From the NCBI RefSeq assembly GCF_009663145.1, contig NZ_VKHR01000005.1, positions 36,300-100,299 on the forward strand: a stretch of DNA of 64,000 bases, given 5' to 3'. The DNA comes from Shewanella sp. TC10 (GTDB lineage Bacteria > Pseudomonadota > Gammaproteobacteria > Enterobacterales > Shewanellaceae). A model generated the notes under the pieces. That model made no database searches. It had not been told where the DNA came from and saw only the letters and a program-made list of their open reading frames with translations. The position numbers and the translations under genes are program-made. This document shows positions 16,731 to 26,856 of this stretch, one piece after another. The stretch's first letter is position 1; the number at the start of each line of letters is the position of its first letter.

Positions 16731-17720
16731 CTAGTCTTTATATTTAAGCTCGCCTTTTTCTTTGATTTCATCATACCAAAGGTTGTGATGTTGCTTAGCC
16801 CACTGCTCATCACAGTAACCAGACACCATACAATCCATACCACCTTCAGACATAGCTGTTGCCATGAAGATGTGCACGATAGAGAAAGCACAGATAACGA
16901 TTGCACTCACAGCGTGAACCACTAAAGCAAGTAAACTTAGGTTACGGCTAGGTTCAAATAAGTTCGGGAACAGTAATAACATTCCTGATACTGAGATGAA
17001 TAGTCCGAATAGAGCAAATGCCCAAAACCACATTTTCTCACCTGCGTTAGCAAAGCCAGCGTCAGGGTGCTTACCTTTAAATGGACCGAAGTTAATGTAA
17101 CCACCAACCACCATCATCCACTTAAGGTCATACATTTTAGGCATTTGGTTTTTAGCCCAAAGTACCGTCATTAACGCCCAACCCAACATGAATGGGATAG
17201 CCATATAGTCATGAACTTCTTTGGAAATGTAAACCAAACTAGACCACATTCCTTCACCGATATACGGTTGGAAGAAGAAACGGCCAGCAAGCAGTACTAA
17301 ACCTGTCAGGATCAATAACAAGCAAGGAATCGCACCTAACCAGTGAATTGATACATCAAATTTAGACCAGCGATACACCATCTTACCGGTGAAACCACCG
17401 TGTAATTTTGAAATACCGTTTATTTTAATAAACAGTAAGAAGATGATGATCATGCCAAATAGCGCTGCCATTAAAGCTGGCGCTAATAAGTCACTACGAA
17501 GTTCGAATACACGTAAATCATAAGTATTGATTGGTTGTGCATGGAACTCACTTGTGGAAGTCGTACGTCCCTCTACACCGTCTTTAAGCTGTGCCCATAA
17601 TTGTGCATTGCCATCTTGAACGGTTAGAGACTCTTCAACATTTCCACTTGCGTGTGCGAAAGTCATAACACTGAACATCAGTGCGATAACAACGCCAATT
17701 TGTTTGAACCACTTGTTCAT
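16731..17720 (-). CDS. fdhC: Formate dehydrogenase cytochrome b subunit, copy 1 (FdhC)
   Basis: Inner-membrane gamma subunit that takes electrons from the FdhB iron-sulfur subunit and reduces quinone. The 329-residue protein begins with a signal-like helix (ends FAHA) and a periplasmic stretch containing VEGRTT. A transmembrane helix and then the four-helix cytochrome b556 core follow. Histidines likely to bind heme occur in SIHWLGA, EVHDYMA, VVHAVSA and IVHIFMA. It closely matches copy 2 (22307-23317). Last gene of its operon, followed by a terminator. Confidence 0.93.
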   Translation of the reverse strand: MNKWFKQIGVVIALMFSVMTFAHASGNVEESLTVQDGNAQLWAQLKDGVEGRTTSTSEFHAQPINTYDLRVFELRSDLLAPALMAALFGMIIIFLLFIKINGISKLHGGFTGKMVYRWSKFDVSIHWLGAIPCLLLILTGLVLLAGRFFFQPYIGEGMWSSLVYISKEVHDYMAIPFMLGWALMTVLWAKNQMPKMYDLKWMMVVGGYINFGPFKGKHPDAGFANAGEKMWFWAFALFGLFISVSGMLLLFPNLFEPSRNLSLLALVVHAVSAIVICAFSIVHIFMATAMSEGGMDCMVSGYCDEQWAKQHHNLWYDEIKEKGELKYKD

Positions 17721-17794
17721 ATTACATCCTCTATGCTATTCGATGCCTAGGTTGCCCTAGGCATCATAGCTAAGCTGACTAACTCAGGCGGAGA

Positions 17795-18364
17795 TTAACC
17801 CCAAACACCCTTGTTAGCACCGCGATAAGCAACACGCTCACGGAAGATGGCAGAAACGATTTCTGCATCACCAGCAAGTAGCGACTTAGTTGCACAAAGC
17901 TCAGCACACATTGGAAGCTTACCTTCAGCTACACGGTTAGCACCGTACTTCTGACGCTCTTCATTAGAGTGATCAGCTTCTGGGCCACCAGCACAGAAAG
18001 TACACTTGTCCATCTTGCCACGGCTGCCAAAAGCGCCTGACTGAGGGAACTGTGGAGCACCGAAAGGACATGCATATAAACAGTAACCACAACCGATACA
18101 AGTATCTTTGTCGTGAAGAACGATGCCGTCTTCTGTTTTGTAGAAACAATCTGCAGGACATACAGCCATACAAGGTGCATCACTACAGTGCATACATGCA
18201 ACAGAGATAGACGCTTCGCCTTTAACACCATCATTGATGGTTACTACGCGACGACGTTGAATACCCCACTCTAGAGCAGAGTCATTTTCGTTTTTACAAG
18301 CTGTGACACAACCATTACATTCAATGCAGCGCTTGGTATCACATAAAAATTTCATTGTAGCCAT
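17795..18364 (-). CDS. fdhB: Formate dehydrogenase iron-sulfur subunit, copy 1 (FdhB)
   Basis: This 189-residue ferredoxin-type subunit transfers electrons from FdhA to FdhC. Four cysteine motifs are visible: CDTKRCIECNGCVTAC, CMHCSDAPCMAVCP, CIGCGYCLYACP and CTFCAGG with a later CAELC. It lacks a membrane anchor, unlike E. coli FdnH. The C-terminus (ANKGVWG) is nine residues shorter than in copy 2. It lies 28 bp after fdhA. Confidence 0.94.
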   Translation of the reverse strand: MATMKFLCDTKRCIECNGCVTACKNENDSALEWGIQRRRVVTINDGVKGEASISVACMHCSDAPCMAVCPADCFYKTEDGIVLHDKDTCIGCGYCLYACPFGAPQFPQSGAFGSRGKMDKCTFCAGGPEADHSNEERQKYGANRVAEGKLPMCAELCATKSLLAGDAEIVSAIFRERVAYRGANKGVWG

Positions 18365-18392
18365 TTGGCAATTCTCCTAGCTTAAGCTGCAA

Positions 18393-21248
18393 TTACGCTT
18401 TTTCAATTTGACAAAGCGACGCTTTGGTTTCCTGCATTTGAGTCACAGGGTCATAACCATAGGTCAGTGCAGTGTTAGCTGATTCACCTAATACGTAAGG
18501 TACAGTGCCTTCTGGGTAGTTAGGCGCAAGGCTTTCGCCGTGCATTTCACCCGCGAAGTGGTATGGCATCCAAGTTACACCAGGCTTAACGCGTGGAGTG
18601 ACCATTGCTTTAATCTTGATGCGTCCACCTTCAGCACCTTCTAACCAAACTGTATCGCCATCACGAAGACCACGATCAGCTGCGTCTGCAGGGTTAATTT
18701 CAACAAACATTTCTTGTTGAAGTTCTGCTAACCAAGGGTTAGAACGAGACTCTTCACCACCACCTTCGTACTCAACCAGACGGCCTGACGTTAGTGCAAG
18801 TGGGTACTTAGCAGAGTTGTCATTGTCTTGAATTGACTTGTACAGTGTTGGTAAACGATGTACTTGCATATCAGCGTACGTTGGGTACTTAGATACTAAA
18901 TCACGACGAGGCGTGTATAACGGCTCACGGTGAACAGGTACTTCATCAGGGAATGTCCATACGATACAACGAGCTTTAGCGTTACCGTAAGGGATACAGC
19001 CGTGCTTCATTGCTACGCGTTGGATACCACCAGAGATATCAGTCTTCCAGTTTTTACCTTCTGCATGAACTTTTTCTTCAGCAGTTAGTTCGTCAAACCA
19101 GCCAAGCTGTTTAAGCATGTCTGCAGTGAACTCTGGGTAACCGTCTGTGATTTCAGCGCCTTTAGAGAAGCTGCCTTCCGCTAACAAGTTCTTACCTTTG
19201 TATTCAATACCGTAACGCGCACGGAAGTTACCGCCGCCTTCAAGCACGTGCTTGTGCGTGTTGTATAGAATTTGAGTACCTGGATGCTTCTGCTCCGGAG
19301 TACCCCAACAAGGCCAAGGTAAACCGTAAGTTTCGCCTTTAGCAGGTCCACCAGCAGCTTCAAGAGTCTTGTTGCTGAACGTGCCCCAGTTTTGAGTGTG
19401 TTCTTTAATACGCTCAGGGCTTTGACCTGACATACCAATAGTCCACATACCGCGGTTAATTTCGCGAGTGATGTCTTCAATAACTAGAACATCATTTGCA
19501 TCTTTAGCGATACGTTTAGTGTACTCATCAGCAAAACCAAGTTTTTGAGATAGACGGTACATAATCTCAAGGTCAGTTTTTGATTCAAATAATGGCTCAA
19601 CAATCTTTTCACGCCATTGTTGTGAACGACCAGAGTTAGATACTGAACCTTCAGTTTCGAACTGAGTACAAGCTGGTAGCAAGTACACGCCGTTTTGACG
19701 ACGGTGCATAACACCAGCCATTGTTGGGAACGGATCCACAACAACTACTGTGTCCATCTTGTCTAGTGCTTCACGAACATCATCTTGACGAGTTTCAGTG
19801 TTAACTGATTGACCCCAGAAGAAGCCCATACGTACACGGTCTTTTTGCGCTAATTTTTCAGGCGTTTCTAAAACACCGTCATGCCAGCGAGAACAAGGGA
19901 TACCAGGAGTGTTCATTGGAACACGGCCAAGGTATTCATTTTGGTCAAAACGACTAGAAACCCAATCTCTATCTAGATCCCAAACATTTGTCCAGTGATC
20001 CCATGCGCCAGAAGTTAGGCCGTAGTAACCAGGTAAGTTATCGAATAATAAACCTAAGTCAGTTGCGCCTTGTACGTTATCGTGACCACGGAAAATGTTT
20101 GTTCCGCCGCCTTTAACACCCATGTTACCTAGTGCTAATTGAAGGATACAGTATGCACGAGTGTTCGCGTTACCGACGTGATGCTGAGTACCACCCATAC
20201 ACCAAACAACAGTACCTGGACGGTTATCTGCCATTAATTTAGCAGCTTGGTAAACTTCTTCTTCGCTACAGCCAGTGATATCTGCAACTTCTTTCGGTGG
20301 GAACTTCTTCACTTCTTCGCGAATAGTTTCCATTTCGAAAACACGTTCTTGGATGAACGTTTTGTCTTCCCAACCGTTTTCAAAGATGTGCCAAAGCATA
20401 CCGTAGATGAATGGGATATCCGTACCAGGACGCAGACCACAATGTAGGTCAGCATGCGCTGCAGTACGTGAGAAACGAGGGTCAACAACGATAATTTTAG
20501 CGTTGTTTTTCTCTTTCGCGATTAAGATATGCTGCATTGCAACTGGATGCGCTTCAGCCGGGTTAGCACCGATGAAGAAGATTGCATTTGCATTCTGGAT
20601 GTCATTGAAAGAGTTAGTTTGCGCACCGTAACCCCAAGTGTTAGCAACACCGGCTACCGTGGTAGAGTGACAAATACGTGCAGAGTGATCGACGTTGTTC
20701 GTGCCCCACATAGCCGCAAACTTACGGTACATGTAACAGCCTTCGTTCGAGAACTTAGCACTACCCATGAAGTAAACTGAATCAGGACCTGACTCTTCAC
20801 GGATATCTAGCATCTTGTCACCGACTTCGTTGTAAGCCTGCTCCCAAGATAGTTTCTTCCACTTGCCATCAACAAGCTTCATTGGGTATTTAAGGCGCTT
20901 TTCACCGTGACCATGTTCACGTAAAGCAGCACCTTTAGCACAGTGACCACCAGCATTGAATGGGTGATCGAAAGCTGGTTCTTGACCAGTCCAAACGCCA
21001 TTTTGTACTTCAGCGTATAAACCACAACCAACAGCACATGCAGAACATACAGTACGTTTGATTTCAGTTGGCGCATCATGCGGTACATCTTTAGCTTCTG
21101 CTCTACGCATCATGCCAGTGCCCATTAATGAAGCAGCGGCGATACCACCAGTGGCAATACCTGCATTCTTCATAAATTGACGACGGTTGATACCGAGCGA
21201 CTTGGTAGCAGCTTTAGGCGCTGCGGTAGACTTGCGAGTTAACTTCAT
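18393..21248 (-). CDS. fdhA: Formate dehydrogenase molybdopterin catalytic subunit, copy 1 (FdhA)
   Basis: Oxidises formate to CO2 at a molybdenum (or tungsten) bis-pterin site in the periplasm. The 951-residue protein has a Tat motif (NRRQFMKNAG, residues 21-30), a 4Fe-4S motif with cysteines 68, 71, 75 and 103, and the metal-ligand position C193 in RICHSTTVAG. E. coli FdnG has selenocysteine at the equivalent place, so this is a cysteine enzyme. A C-terminal molydop-binding domain follows (about 830-951). It is preceded by the small Tat protein gene (17 bp) and followed by fdhB. Confidence 0.96.
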   Translation of the reverse strand: MKLTRKSTAAPKAATKSLGINRRQFMKNAGIATGGIAAASLMGTGMMRRAEAKDVPHDAPTEIKRTVCSACAVGCGLYAEVQNGVWTGQEPAFDHPFNAGGHCAKGAALREHGHGEKRLKYPMKLVDGKWKKLSWEQAYNEVGDKMLDIREESGPDSVYFMGSAKFSNEGCYMYRKFAAMWGTNNVDHSARICHSTTVAGVANTWGYGAQTNSFNDIQNANAIFFIGANPAEAHPVAMQHILIAKEKNNAKIIVVDPRFSRTAAHADLHCGLRPGTDIPFIYGMLWHIFENGWEDKTFIQERVFEMETIREEVKKFPPKEVADITGCSEEEVYQAAKLMADNRPGTVVWCMGGTQHHVGNANTRAYCILQLALGNMGVKGGGTNIFRGHDNVQGATDLGLLFDNLPGYYGLTSGAWDHWTNVWDLDRDWVSSRFDQNEYLGRVPMNTPGIPCSRWHDGVLETPEKLAQKDRVRMGFFWGQSVNTETRQDDVREALDKMDTVVVVDPFPTMAGVMHRRQNGVYLLPACTQFETEGSVSNSGRSQQWREKIVEPLFESKTDLEIMYRLSQKLGFADEYTKRIAKDANDVLVIEDITREINRGMWTIGMSGQSPERIKEHTQNWGTFSNKTLEAAGGPAKGETYGLPWPCWGTPEQKHPGTQILYNTHKHVLEGGGNFRARYGIEYKGKNLLAEGSFSKGAEITDGYPEFTADMLKQLGWFDELTAEEKVHAEGKNWKTDISGGIQRVAMKHGCIPYGNAKARCIVWTFPDEVPVHREPLYTPRRDLVSKYPTYADMQVHRLPTLYKSIQDNDNSAKYPLALTSGRLVEYEGGGEESRSNPWLAELQQEMFVEINPADAADRGLRDGDTVWLEGAEGGRIKIKAMVTPRVKPGVTWMPYHFAGEMHGESLAPNYPEGTVPYVLGESANTALTYGYDPVTQMQETKASLCQIEKA

Positions 21249-21265
21249 CGCTTATTTCTCCTGAA

Positions 21266-21463
21266 TTATCCGCGTAAGCTGTCGTAGTAGCTACGAATAT
21301 GCGCAGTTTCTTTGTAACCTTTAGCATTTTTGCTACTAACGTTACTCTCGGTTGCTTGAGCCACACTCACACCTGAAACAGCAATTGCTGCAGTAGCAGC
21401 GCTACCTACGGTGATGGCTTTCAGCAAAGATCTGCGGTTCAGATCAGGCTGTTGCTTCTTCAT
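21266..21463 (-). CDS. Formate dehydrogenase region Tat-associated small protein, copy 1
   Basis: A 65-residue protein with a twin-arginine motif (LNRRSLLKA), a hydrophobic stretch and a conserved tail (ETAHIRSYYDSLRG). Small Tat proteins of this kind are a recognised family immediately upstream of fdhA in many proteobacteria; their role is not established. It is 17 bp upstream of fdhA1 and closely related to the protein at 26857. It may chaperone or co-export FdhA, which is inference. Confidence 0.88.
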   Translation of the reverse strand: MKKQQPDLNRRSLLKAITVGSAATAAIAVSGVSVAQATESNVSSKNAKGYKETAHIRSYYDSLRG

Positions 21464-21539
21464 CTTTACTCCCGGTTTAAATCACATCAACTCTTTGGTT
21501 AATGCCCTCATAGGCCTTTTCGATTACCAAAAACCAGTT

Positions 21540-21555
21540 GTTAACAACAAGTTAA
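21540..21555. promoter_or_regulatory. Possible ArcA box upstream of fdh operon 1
   Basis: Two GTTAA direct repeats 11 bp apart, the spacing seen in ArcA sites, about 80-90 bp before the first start codon. The first repeat is part of a perfect palindrome GTTGTTAACAAC (21537-21548). Confidence 0.35.
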
Positions 21556-22234
21556 TAAAAGTAGACCAAAAAGGTAAAAACACTTCTAAATGAATAATGT
21601 TCACAAATTAACGGGGCTAATATATAGAGAGATAGGCTGAAATAAATTGATCTGACCCCAGTTCACATTCCAAAAAATACGACAAAATCGACAAAGCGTT
21701 AACTAGGTCATACTTTAAAATGAGTATCTGTTATTAGTCATCGAATGTGCCTTAAAGCAGGGAGGAAATGATTGTTAAAAACCTTAACATCTCATTAAGT
21801 TAGCACTGTTTGTAATACTTAATGAGTAGTGATAATTCTTCTTATTCACTTATAGCTTTTGGTGATTAAAACCAGTCACGGTAGTACTTTTAGCTATTAA
21901 GGATGTGAGTAATACAAGATTAAGTTCCATTCATGAACTCATTAACAATCAAATGACTTTACGAGCATCTGTTAGGCCAAATTAAGAGCCTTATCAATCT
22001 GTGGATTTAAGATTTAGAGGGGTAAATATAGGGATAGCTAAACCAAAGTAAACTCGGTCAAAGTTACCTCTTCGAACTCGAGCTAACGAAAGGTATAACT
22101 AAACTCAAACTTAATGGATAGTTTGGCTTGTTAAATTAGCCAATGAACAGTCAGTCTATTTACAAAGTCAGAACTTTAACCCGCAAAACTGAGTGTTAAA
22201 ACTTATTTGGTAAATTGGAAAAATCGATTAAAAA

Positions 22235-22276
22235 TAAAAACACCCCAACGAGATAATCTCAGTTGAGGTGTTTTTT
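22235..22276 (-). terminator. Intrinsic terminator of the fdh operon copy 2
   Basis: On the minus strand AACACCTCAAC pairs with GTTGGGGTGTT (one G-T pair), followed by a T run; the loop itself contains a GAGAT/ATCTC pairing. Confidence 0.88.
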
Positions 22277-22306
22277 CACAGCGTAAGCTAAATTGCTTTT
22301 GCTAAT

Positions 22307-23317
22307 TTACTTTTGGTATTTCAACGTACCGTTGGCTTTGATTTCATCGTACCAAAGATTGTGATGCTGGATTGCCCAGTTCTCATCACAATAACCTGAA
22401 ACCATAGATTCCATACCACCTTCACTTAATGCTGTTGCCATCCAAATGTGTACTATCGTGAATGCAATTAAAATTGCAGCACTAACACCATGAACAAGTA
22501 ACGCAAGCATTGAAGCTTCTCGCGGTAAATCTAAGCCAGGAAGCACTAACATCATGCCTGATACGCTGATAAATAGACCAAAGAATACTAAGGTCCAAAA
22601 CCACATCTTTTCACCAGCATTAGCAAAGCCACTGTCTGGATGCTTGCCTTTGAAAGGACCAAAGTTGATGTAACCACCGACCACGAGGAACCATTTCAAA
22701 TCGTACATTTTAATGGTTTGTAGTGGCATCCATTTAACAATACATACCAACCAAGATACGATGAAAACAGGACCTGTCCAATCATGTACAAACTTACTGA
22801 AAGCAATGACCCCTGCCCAAATACTGCTACTCACATAAGGTTGTATTACAATTTTACCTAATATGATTACCAGACCTGTCAGCATCAGAGCTAAACACGC
22901 AATTGCCATAATCCAATGCAACACAATATCTGCTTTAGACCACCGTTCAACCATCTTGCCTGAAAAACCTTTGGTTAATCTTGCTGGGCCATTGACAAAA
23001 TAGAATGCTAAAAATGCACCAAATACACCTACTAGAGCTAACGCTACAGCCGGAGTAATATAATCATCTCTAATTATTCTACCTTCATTGCCGCCAACAT
23101 TAATCAGCACACCCGGCTCGATGCCTTGTGCGGTAGTACGGCCAGCTTCACCGCCTTTTACTGCCCGCCATAACTCAGCTGGATTATCCTTCGCTGCCTG
23201 CTGCTTACTTGATTGTTCATCTGCTGCTAAAGTTGTGGTTGAAAACCCTAACCCCATCACCAGAACCAACAGAGCAAACAAGCTACGCAGTGATTTGTTT
23301 AACTGTTTGTTTAACAT
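22307..23317 (-). CDS. fdhC: Formate dehydrogenase cytochrome b subunit, copy 2 (FdhC)
   Basis: Paralogue of the subunit at 16731, with the same architecture: signal peptide (ending LAA), periplasmic segment with EAGRTT, an extra helix, then the cytochrome b556 core with histidines in VLHWIMA, FVHDWTG, LVHGVSA and IVHIWMA. The start was set at MLNKQLNKSL because AAGGAG lies 5 bases upstream; the longer version starting 27 bp earlier has no such site. Last gene of its operon. Confidence 0.93.
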   Translation of the reverse strand: MLNKQLNKSLRSLFALLVLVMGLGFSTTTLAADEQSSKQQAAKDNPAELWRAVKGGEAGRTTAQGIEPGVLINVGGNEGRIIRDDYITPAVALALVGVFGAFLAFYFVNGPARLTKGFSGKMVERWSKADIVLHWIMAIACLALMLTGLVIILGKIVIQPYVSSSIWAGVIAFSKFVHDWTGPVFIVSWLVCIVKWMPLQTIKMYDLKWFLVVGGYINFGPFKGKHPDSGFANAGEKMWFWTLVFFGLFISVSGMMLVLPGLDLPREASMLALLVHGVSAAILIAFTIVHIWMATALSEGGMESMVSGYCDENWAIQHHNLWYDEIKANGTLKYQK

Positions 23318-23366
23318 TGTCACTCCTTGCTTGGTAACGGACAAAGTCCGTTACCTTTTGCACTGC

Positions 23367-23963
23367 CTAAACCATATCACCCGTTTTTGGGTCATAGCCC
23401 CAAATCACATTCGGGTTACCGCGTTTCGACATACGTTCACGGTAAATGGTTGATACGATATCAGCATCACCAGCTAACAATGCTTTAGTTGAACAAAGCT
23501 CTGCACACATAGGTAATTTGCCTTCAGCAATACGGTTTGCACCATACTTCTGACGCTCGGCATCTGAATGATTCTCTTCTGGGCCACCGGCACAGAAAGT
23601 ACATTTATCCATTTTGCCTCGGCTACCAAATGCTGTCTTTTTCGGGAACTGTGGAGCACCGAAAGGACAAGCATAGAAACAGTAACCACAACCGATACAC
23701 GTATCTTTATCATGCAATACAATGCCGTCGTCGGTTTGATAGAAACAATCCGCCGGACAAACGGCCATACAAGGTGCGTCAGTACAGTGCATACATGCAA
23801 CTGAGATTGACGCTTCGCCTGGTTCACCATCATTGATAGTAACCACACGACGACGTTGAATACCCCACTCTAGAGCGGAATCGTTTTCGTTCTTACAAGC
23901 TGTGACGCAACCGTTACACTCGATGCAGCGTTTTGTGTCACACAAAAATTTCATGACTGCCAT
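23367..23963 (-). CDS. fdhB: Formate dehydrogenase iron-sulfur subunit, copy 2 (FdhB)
   Basis: This 198-residue ferredoxin subunit is nearly identical in pattern to copy 1, with motifs CDTKRCIECNGCVTAC, CMHCTDAPCMAVCP, CIGCGYCFYACP and CTFCAGG plus CAELC. It differs mainly at the C-terminus, which carries an extra tail (YDPKTGDMV). It lies 26 bp after fdhA2 and transfers electrons to the cytochrome subunit. Confidence 0.94.
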   Translation of the reverse strand: MAVMKFLCDTKRCIECNGCVTACKNENDSALEWGIQRRRVVTINDGEPGEASISVACMHCTDAPCMAVCPADCFYQTDDGIVLHDKDTCIGCGYCFYACPFGAPQFPKKTAFGSRGKMDKCTFCAGGPEENHSDAERQKYGANRIAEGKLPMCAELCSTKALLAGDADIVSTIYRERMSKRGNPNVIWGYDPKTGDMV

Positions 23964-23989
23964 AGTGGCTTATCTCCTCATCAAGTTAA

Positions 23990-26839
23990 TTAGGCTTTGC
24001 TGATCTGACACAAGCTAGACTTAGTCTCTTGCATCTGAGTCACAACGTCATAACCATAGGTCATTACAGTATTGGCAGATTCACCAATAACATAAGGAAC
24101 CGTGCCTTCTGGGTAGCTCTTCTCTAGGCTCTTGCCTTCGAAAACACCCGCGAAGTGGTATGGCATGAAACATTCACCAGCAATGACTCGTGGAGTCACC
24201 ATTGCTTTAACTGTGATTTTAGCGCCTTCTGGACTGTGAACGAATACGTCATCACCATCACGTAAGCCGCGATCTGCTGCATCAGCAGGGTTAATCTCAA
24301 TAAACATTTCTTGCTGTAGTTCTGCAAGCCATGGATTTGAGCGCGTTTCTTCACCACCACCTTCGTACTCAACTAAACGACCCGTTGTTACAGCTAATGG
24401 GAAGTCTTTTGCAAAGTCTTTATCTTGAATAGACTTATACAGAGTAGGAAGACGTGCAACCATGCGATCTTCGTAGGTTGGGTACTTAGACACTAAGTCA
24501 CGACGAGGGGTATATAATGGCTCGCGATGGATTGGGATATCATCTGGGAAGTTCCAAACAATAACACGCGCTTTCGCGTTACCGTAAGGGATACAACCGT
24601 GATTAATCGCAACACGTTGGATACCACCAGAAATATCTGTTTTCCAGTTTTTCCCTTCAGCATGAACTTTTTCTTCAGCGGTTAAATCATCCCACCAGCC
24701 AAGCTGTTTAAGCATGTCTGCGGTAAATTCAGGATAACCGTCTTGAATTTCACTGCCTTTAGAGTAAGAACCTTCAGCAAGAATGTTGTTACCTTCATGC
24801 TCTACACCATAACGTGCACGGAAGTTACCGCCACCATACTTAACTTCACGTCCAGTGCGGTACAGAATTTGTGTACCTGGATGTTTGTTTTCTGGTGTGC
24901 CCCAACAAGGCCAAGGTAAACCGTAAGTTTCACCTTTAGCTGGGCCGCCTGGTGCTTCTAAGCTTTCAATATCGAAAGTGCCCCAGTTTTCTTGGTGCAT
25001 TTTCAAACGCTCAGGGCTTTGGCCTGTATAACCAATAGTCCACATACCTTTGTTGAACTCGCGAGTCATATCTTCAATTAATGGCTCATCGCCATTCACT
25101 TTAATATGCTTACAGAATTCAGCTTCGATGCCCCATTTTTTCGCCAGCTTGTACATAATAATGTGGTCAGCTTTTGACTCAAATAAAGGCTCGATAACCT
25201 GTGTACGCCACTGTAGTGAACGGTTTGAAGCCGATACAGAACCGTAGGTTTCAAACTGTGTCGCTGCTGGTAGTAAATACACACCATCAGTACGTTCGTG
25301 CATAACACCTGCCATTGTTGGGAAAGGATCCACAACAACTACTGTGTCCATTTTGTTCAATGCTTCACGCACTTCACGGCCACGAGTTTCAGTGTTAACT
25401 GATTGACCCCAGAAGAATGACATACGGATGTTGTCGTTCTGAGCAATCTTAGATTTGTCTTCAAGAACACCATCATGCCAACGTGAACATGGGATACCCG
25501 TTGAAGTCATTGGATCTTGACCTAAATGTTGAACTTGGTCGAAACGGCTTTTAACCCAATCGAAATCAAGATCCCATACATTACACCAATGCTGCCAAGA
25601 ACCCGTTTTCAGGCCGTAGTAACCAGGCAATGTATCGAACAGTAAGCCAAAGTCAGTTGCACCTTGAACGTTATCGTGACCACGGAAAATGTTAGTACCA
25701 CCACCTTCAACACCCATGTTACCAAGGGCTAATTGGAGGATACAGTACGCACGAGTGTTAGCATTACCAACGTGATGCTGAGTACCACCCATACACCAAA
25801 CCACAGTACCAGGTTTAGTTTCTGCTAGTAATTTAGCTACACGATACATTTGCTTCTCAGGTACACCAGCAACATTTTCAACTTCTGCAGGGTTCCACTT
25901 CTTCACTTCCTCACGGATACGTTCCATACCGTATACACGTTGGTCGATGAAAGTTTGGTCTTCCCAGCCGTTTTCAAAAATATGCCACAACAAACCATAA
26001 ATGTAAGGAATATCCGTACCAGGACGAATATGCACGAACTCGTCAGACTTAGCTGCAGTTCGGGTGAAACGAGGGTCGACTACGATAATTTTCGCGCCGC
26101 GCTCTTTACCTTCAAGGATGTGTTGCATTGAAACTGGGTGAGCTTCACAAGGGTTCGAACCGATGAACATCATCGCTTTCGATTTACGAATGTCATTAAA
26201 TGAGTTCGTTTGCGCACCGTAACCCCAAGTGTTTGCAACACCGGCTACAGTGGTAGAGTGACAAATACGTGCAGAGTGGTCGACGTTGTTCGTGCCCCAC
26301 ATTGCCGCTAATTTGCGGTACATATAAGCTTGTTCGTTAGAGAACTTTGCACTACCCATAAAGAATACTGAATCAGGACCAGACTCTTGACGGATATCTA
26401 AGGCTTTTTGGCCTACTTCTTCAATGGCTTGTTCCCAAGAAAGTTTCTTCCACTTTCCGCCTTCCAGCTTCATTGGGTACTTAAGACGTTTCTCACCATG
26501 ACCGTGCTCACGCAATGCAGCACCTTTAGCACAGTGACCACCAGCGTTAAATGGATGATCGAATGCTGGTTCTTGACCAGTCCACACACCATTTTGTACT
26601 TCAGCATAAATACCACAGCCCACTGAACAGTGAGAACAAATAGTACGTTTTACTTCTGTTGGTGCATCATGTGGTACATCTTTGGCTTCAGCTTTACGCA
26701 TCATTCCAGCACCAAGCATTGATGCCGCTGCAATTCCGCCGGTAGCGAAAGTTGCTGACTTCAAGAATTGGCGACGATTCAGTCCAAGTGCAGGTTTTTC
26801 TGCTACTTCAACTTTTTCTGTTTTGCGGGTTAATCGCAT
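23990..26839 (-). CDS. fdhA: Formate dehydrogenase molybdopterin catalytic subunit, copy 2 (FdhA)
   Basis: Paralogue of the enzyme at 18393, strongly similar along its length. Tat motif NRRQFLKSAT (21-30), 4Fe-4S cysteines 68, 71, 75 and 103, and metal ligand C193 (RICHSTTVAG) fall at identical positions when the ATG at 26839 is used. AAGGAG lies 8 bases upstream of it; the GTG one codon earlier is also possible. Predicted periplasmic, respiratory, cysteine type. One N-terminal difference is CSHCSVGCG here versus CSACAVGCG in copy 1. Confidence 0.96.
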   Translation of the reverse strand: MRLTRKTEKVEVAEKPALGLNRRQFLKSATFATGGIAAASMLGAGMMRKAEAKDVPHDAPTEVKRTICSHCSVGCGIYAEVQNGVWTGQEPAFDHPFNAGGHCAKGAALREHGHGEKRLKYPMKLEGGKWKKLSWEQAIEEVGQKALDIRQESGPDSVFFMGSAKFSNEQAYMYRKLAAMWGTNNVDHSARICHSTTVAGVANTWGYGAQTNSFNDIRKSKAMMFIGSNPCEAHPVSMQHILEGKERGAKIIVVDPRFTRTAAKSDEFVHIRPGTDIPYIYGLLWHIFENGWEDQTFIDQRVYGMERIREEVKKWNPAEVENVAGVPEKQMYRVAKLLAETKPGTVVWCMGGTQHHVGNANTRAYCILQLALGNMGVEGGGTNIFRGHDNVQGATDFGLLFDTLPGYYGLKTGSWQHWCNVWDLDFDWVKSRFDQVQHLGQDPMTSTGIPCSRWHDGVLEDKSKIAQNDNIRMSFFWGQSVNTETRGREVREALNKMDTVVVVDPFPTMAGVMHERTDGVYLLPAATQFETYGSVSASNRSLQWRTQVIEPLFESKADHIIMYKLAKKWGIEAEFCKHIKVNGDEPLIEDMTREFNKGMWTIGYTGQSPERLKMHQENWGTFDIESLEAPGGPAKGETYGLPWPCWGTPENKHPGTQILYRTGREVKYGGGNFRARYGVEHEGNNILAEGSYSKGSEIQDGYPEFTADMLKQLGWWDDLTAEEKVHAEGKNWKTDISGGIQRVAINHGCIPYGNAKARVIVWNFPDDIPIHREPLYTPRRDLVSKYPTYEDRMVARLPTLYKSIQDKDFAKDFPLAVTTGRLVEYEGGGEETRSNPWLAELQQEMFIEINPADAADRGLRDGDDVFVHSPEGAKITVKAMVTPRVIAGECFMPYHFAGVFEGKSLEKSYPEGTVPYVIGESANTVMTYGYDVVTQMQETKSSLCQISKA

Positions 26840-26856
26840 CACATATTCTCCTTAAT

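Larger units (their letters stand above)
21464..22306. other. Long intergenic region between the two fdh operons
   Basis: More than 800 bp with no convincing coding region in any frame. It holds the presumed promoter of fdh operon 1 near 21480-21600 and the terminator of operon 2 at 22235-22276. The middle (about 21600-22200) is AT-rich and shows no clear terminal repeats. It may be decayed DNA or carry an unrecognised RNA. An 11-codon ORF after a GGAGG at about 21760 is not considered a gene. Confidence 0.6.

Noticed and set aside
18393..21248. Possible selenocysteine formate dehydrogenase
   Set aside because: The active-site codon encodes cysteine in both FdhA copies (C193), and no in-frame TGA or SECIS-like hairpin is needed.
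21653..21668. Sequence TGACCCCAGTTCA also present at about 41827
   Set aside because: The second copy is inside the DUF4440 coding region, 13 bases only, with no flanking similarity; treated as coincidence.
21760..21805. Small ORF after a GGAGG (11 codons)
   Set aside because: Too short, ribosome site too close to the ATG, and no support from neighbours.
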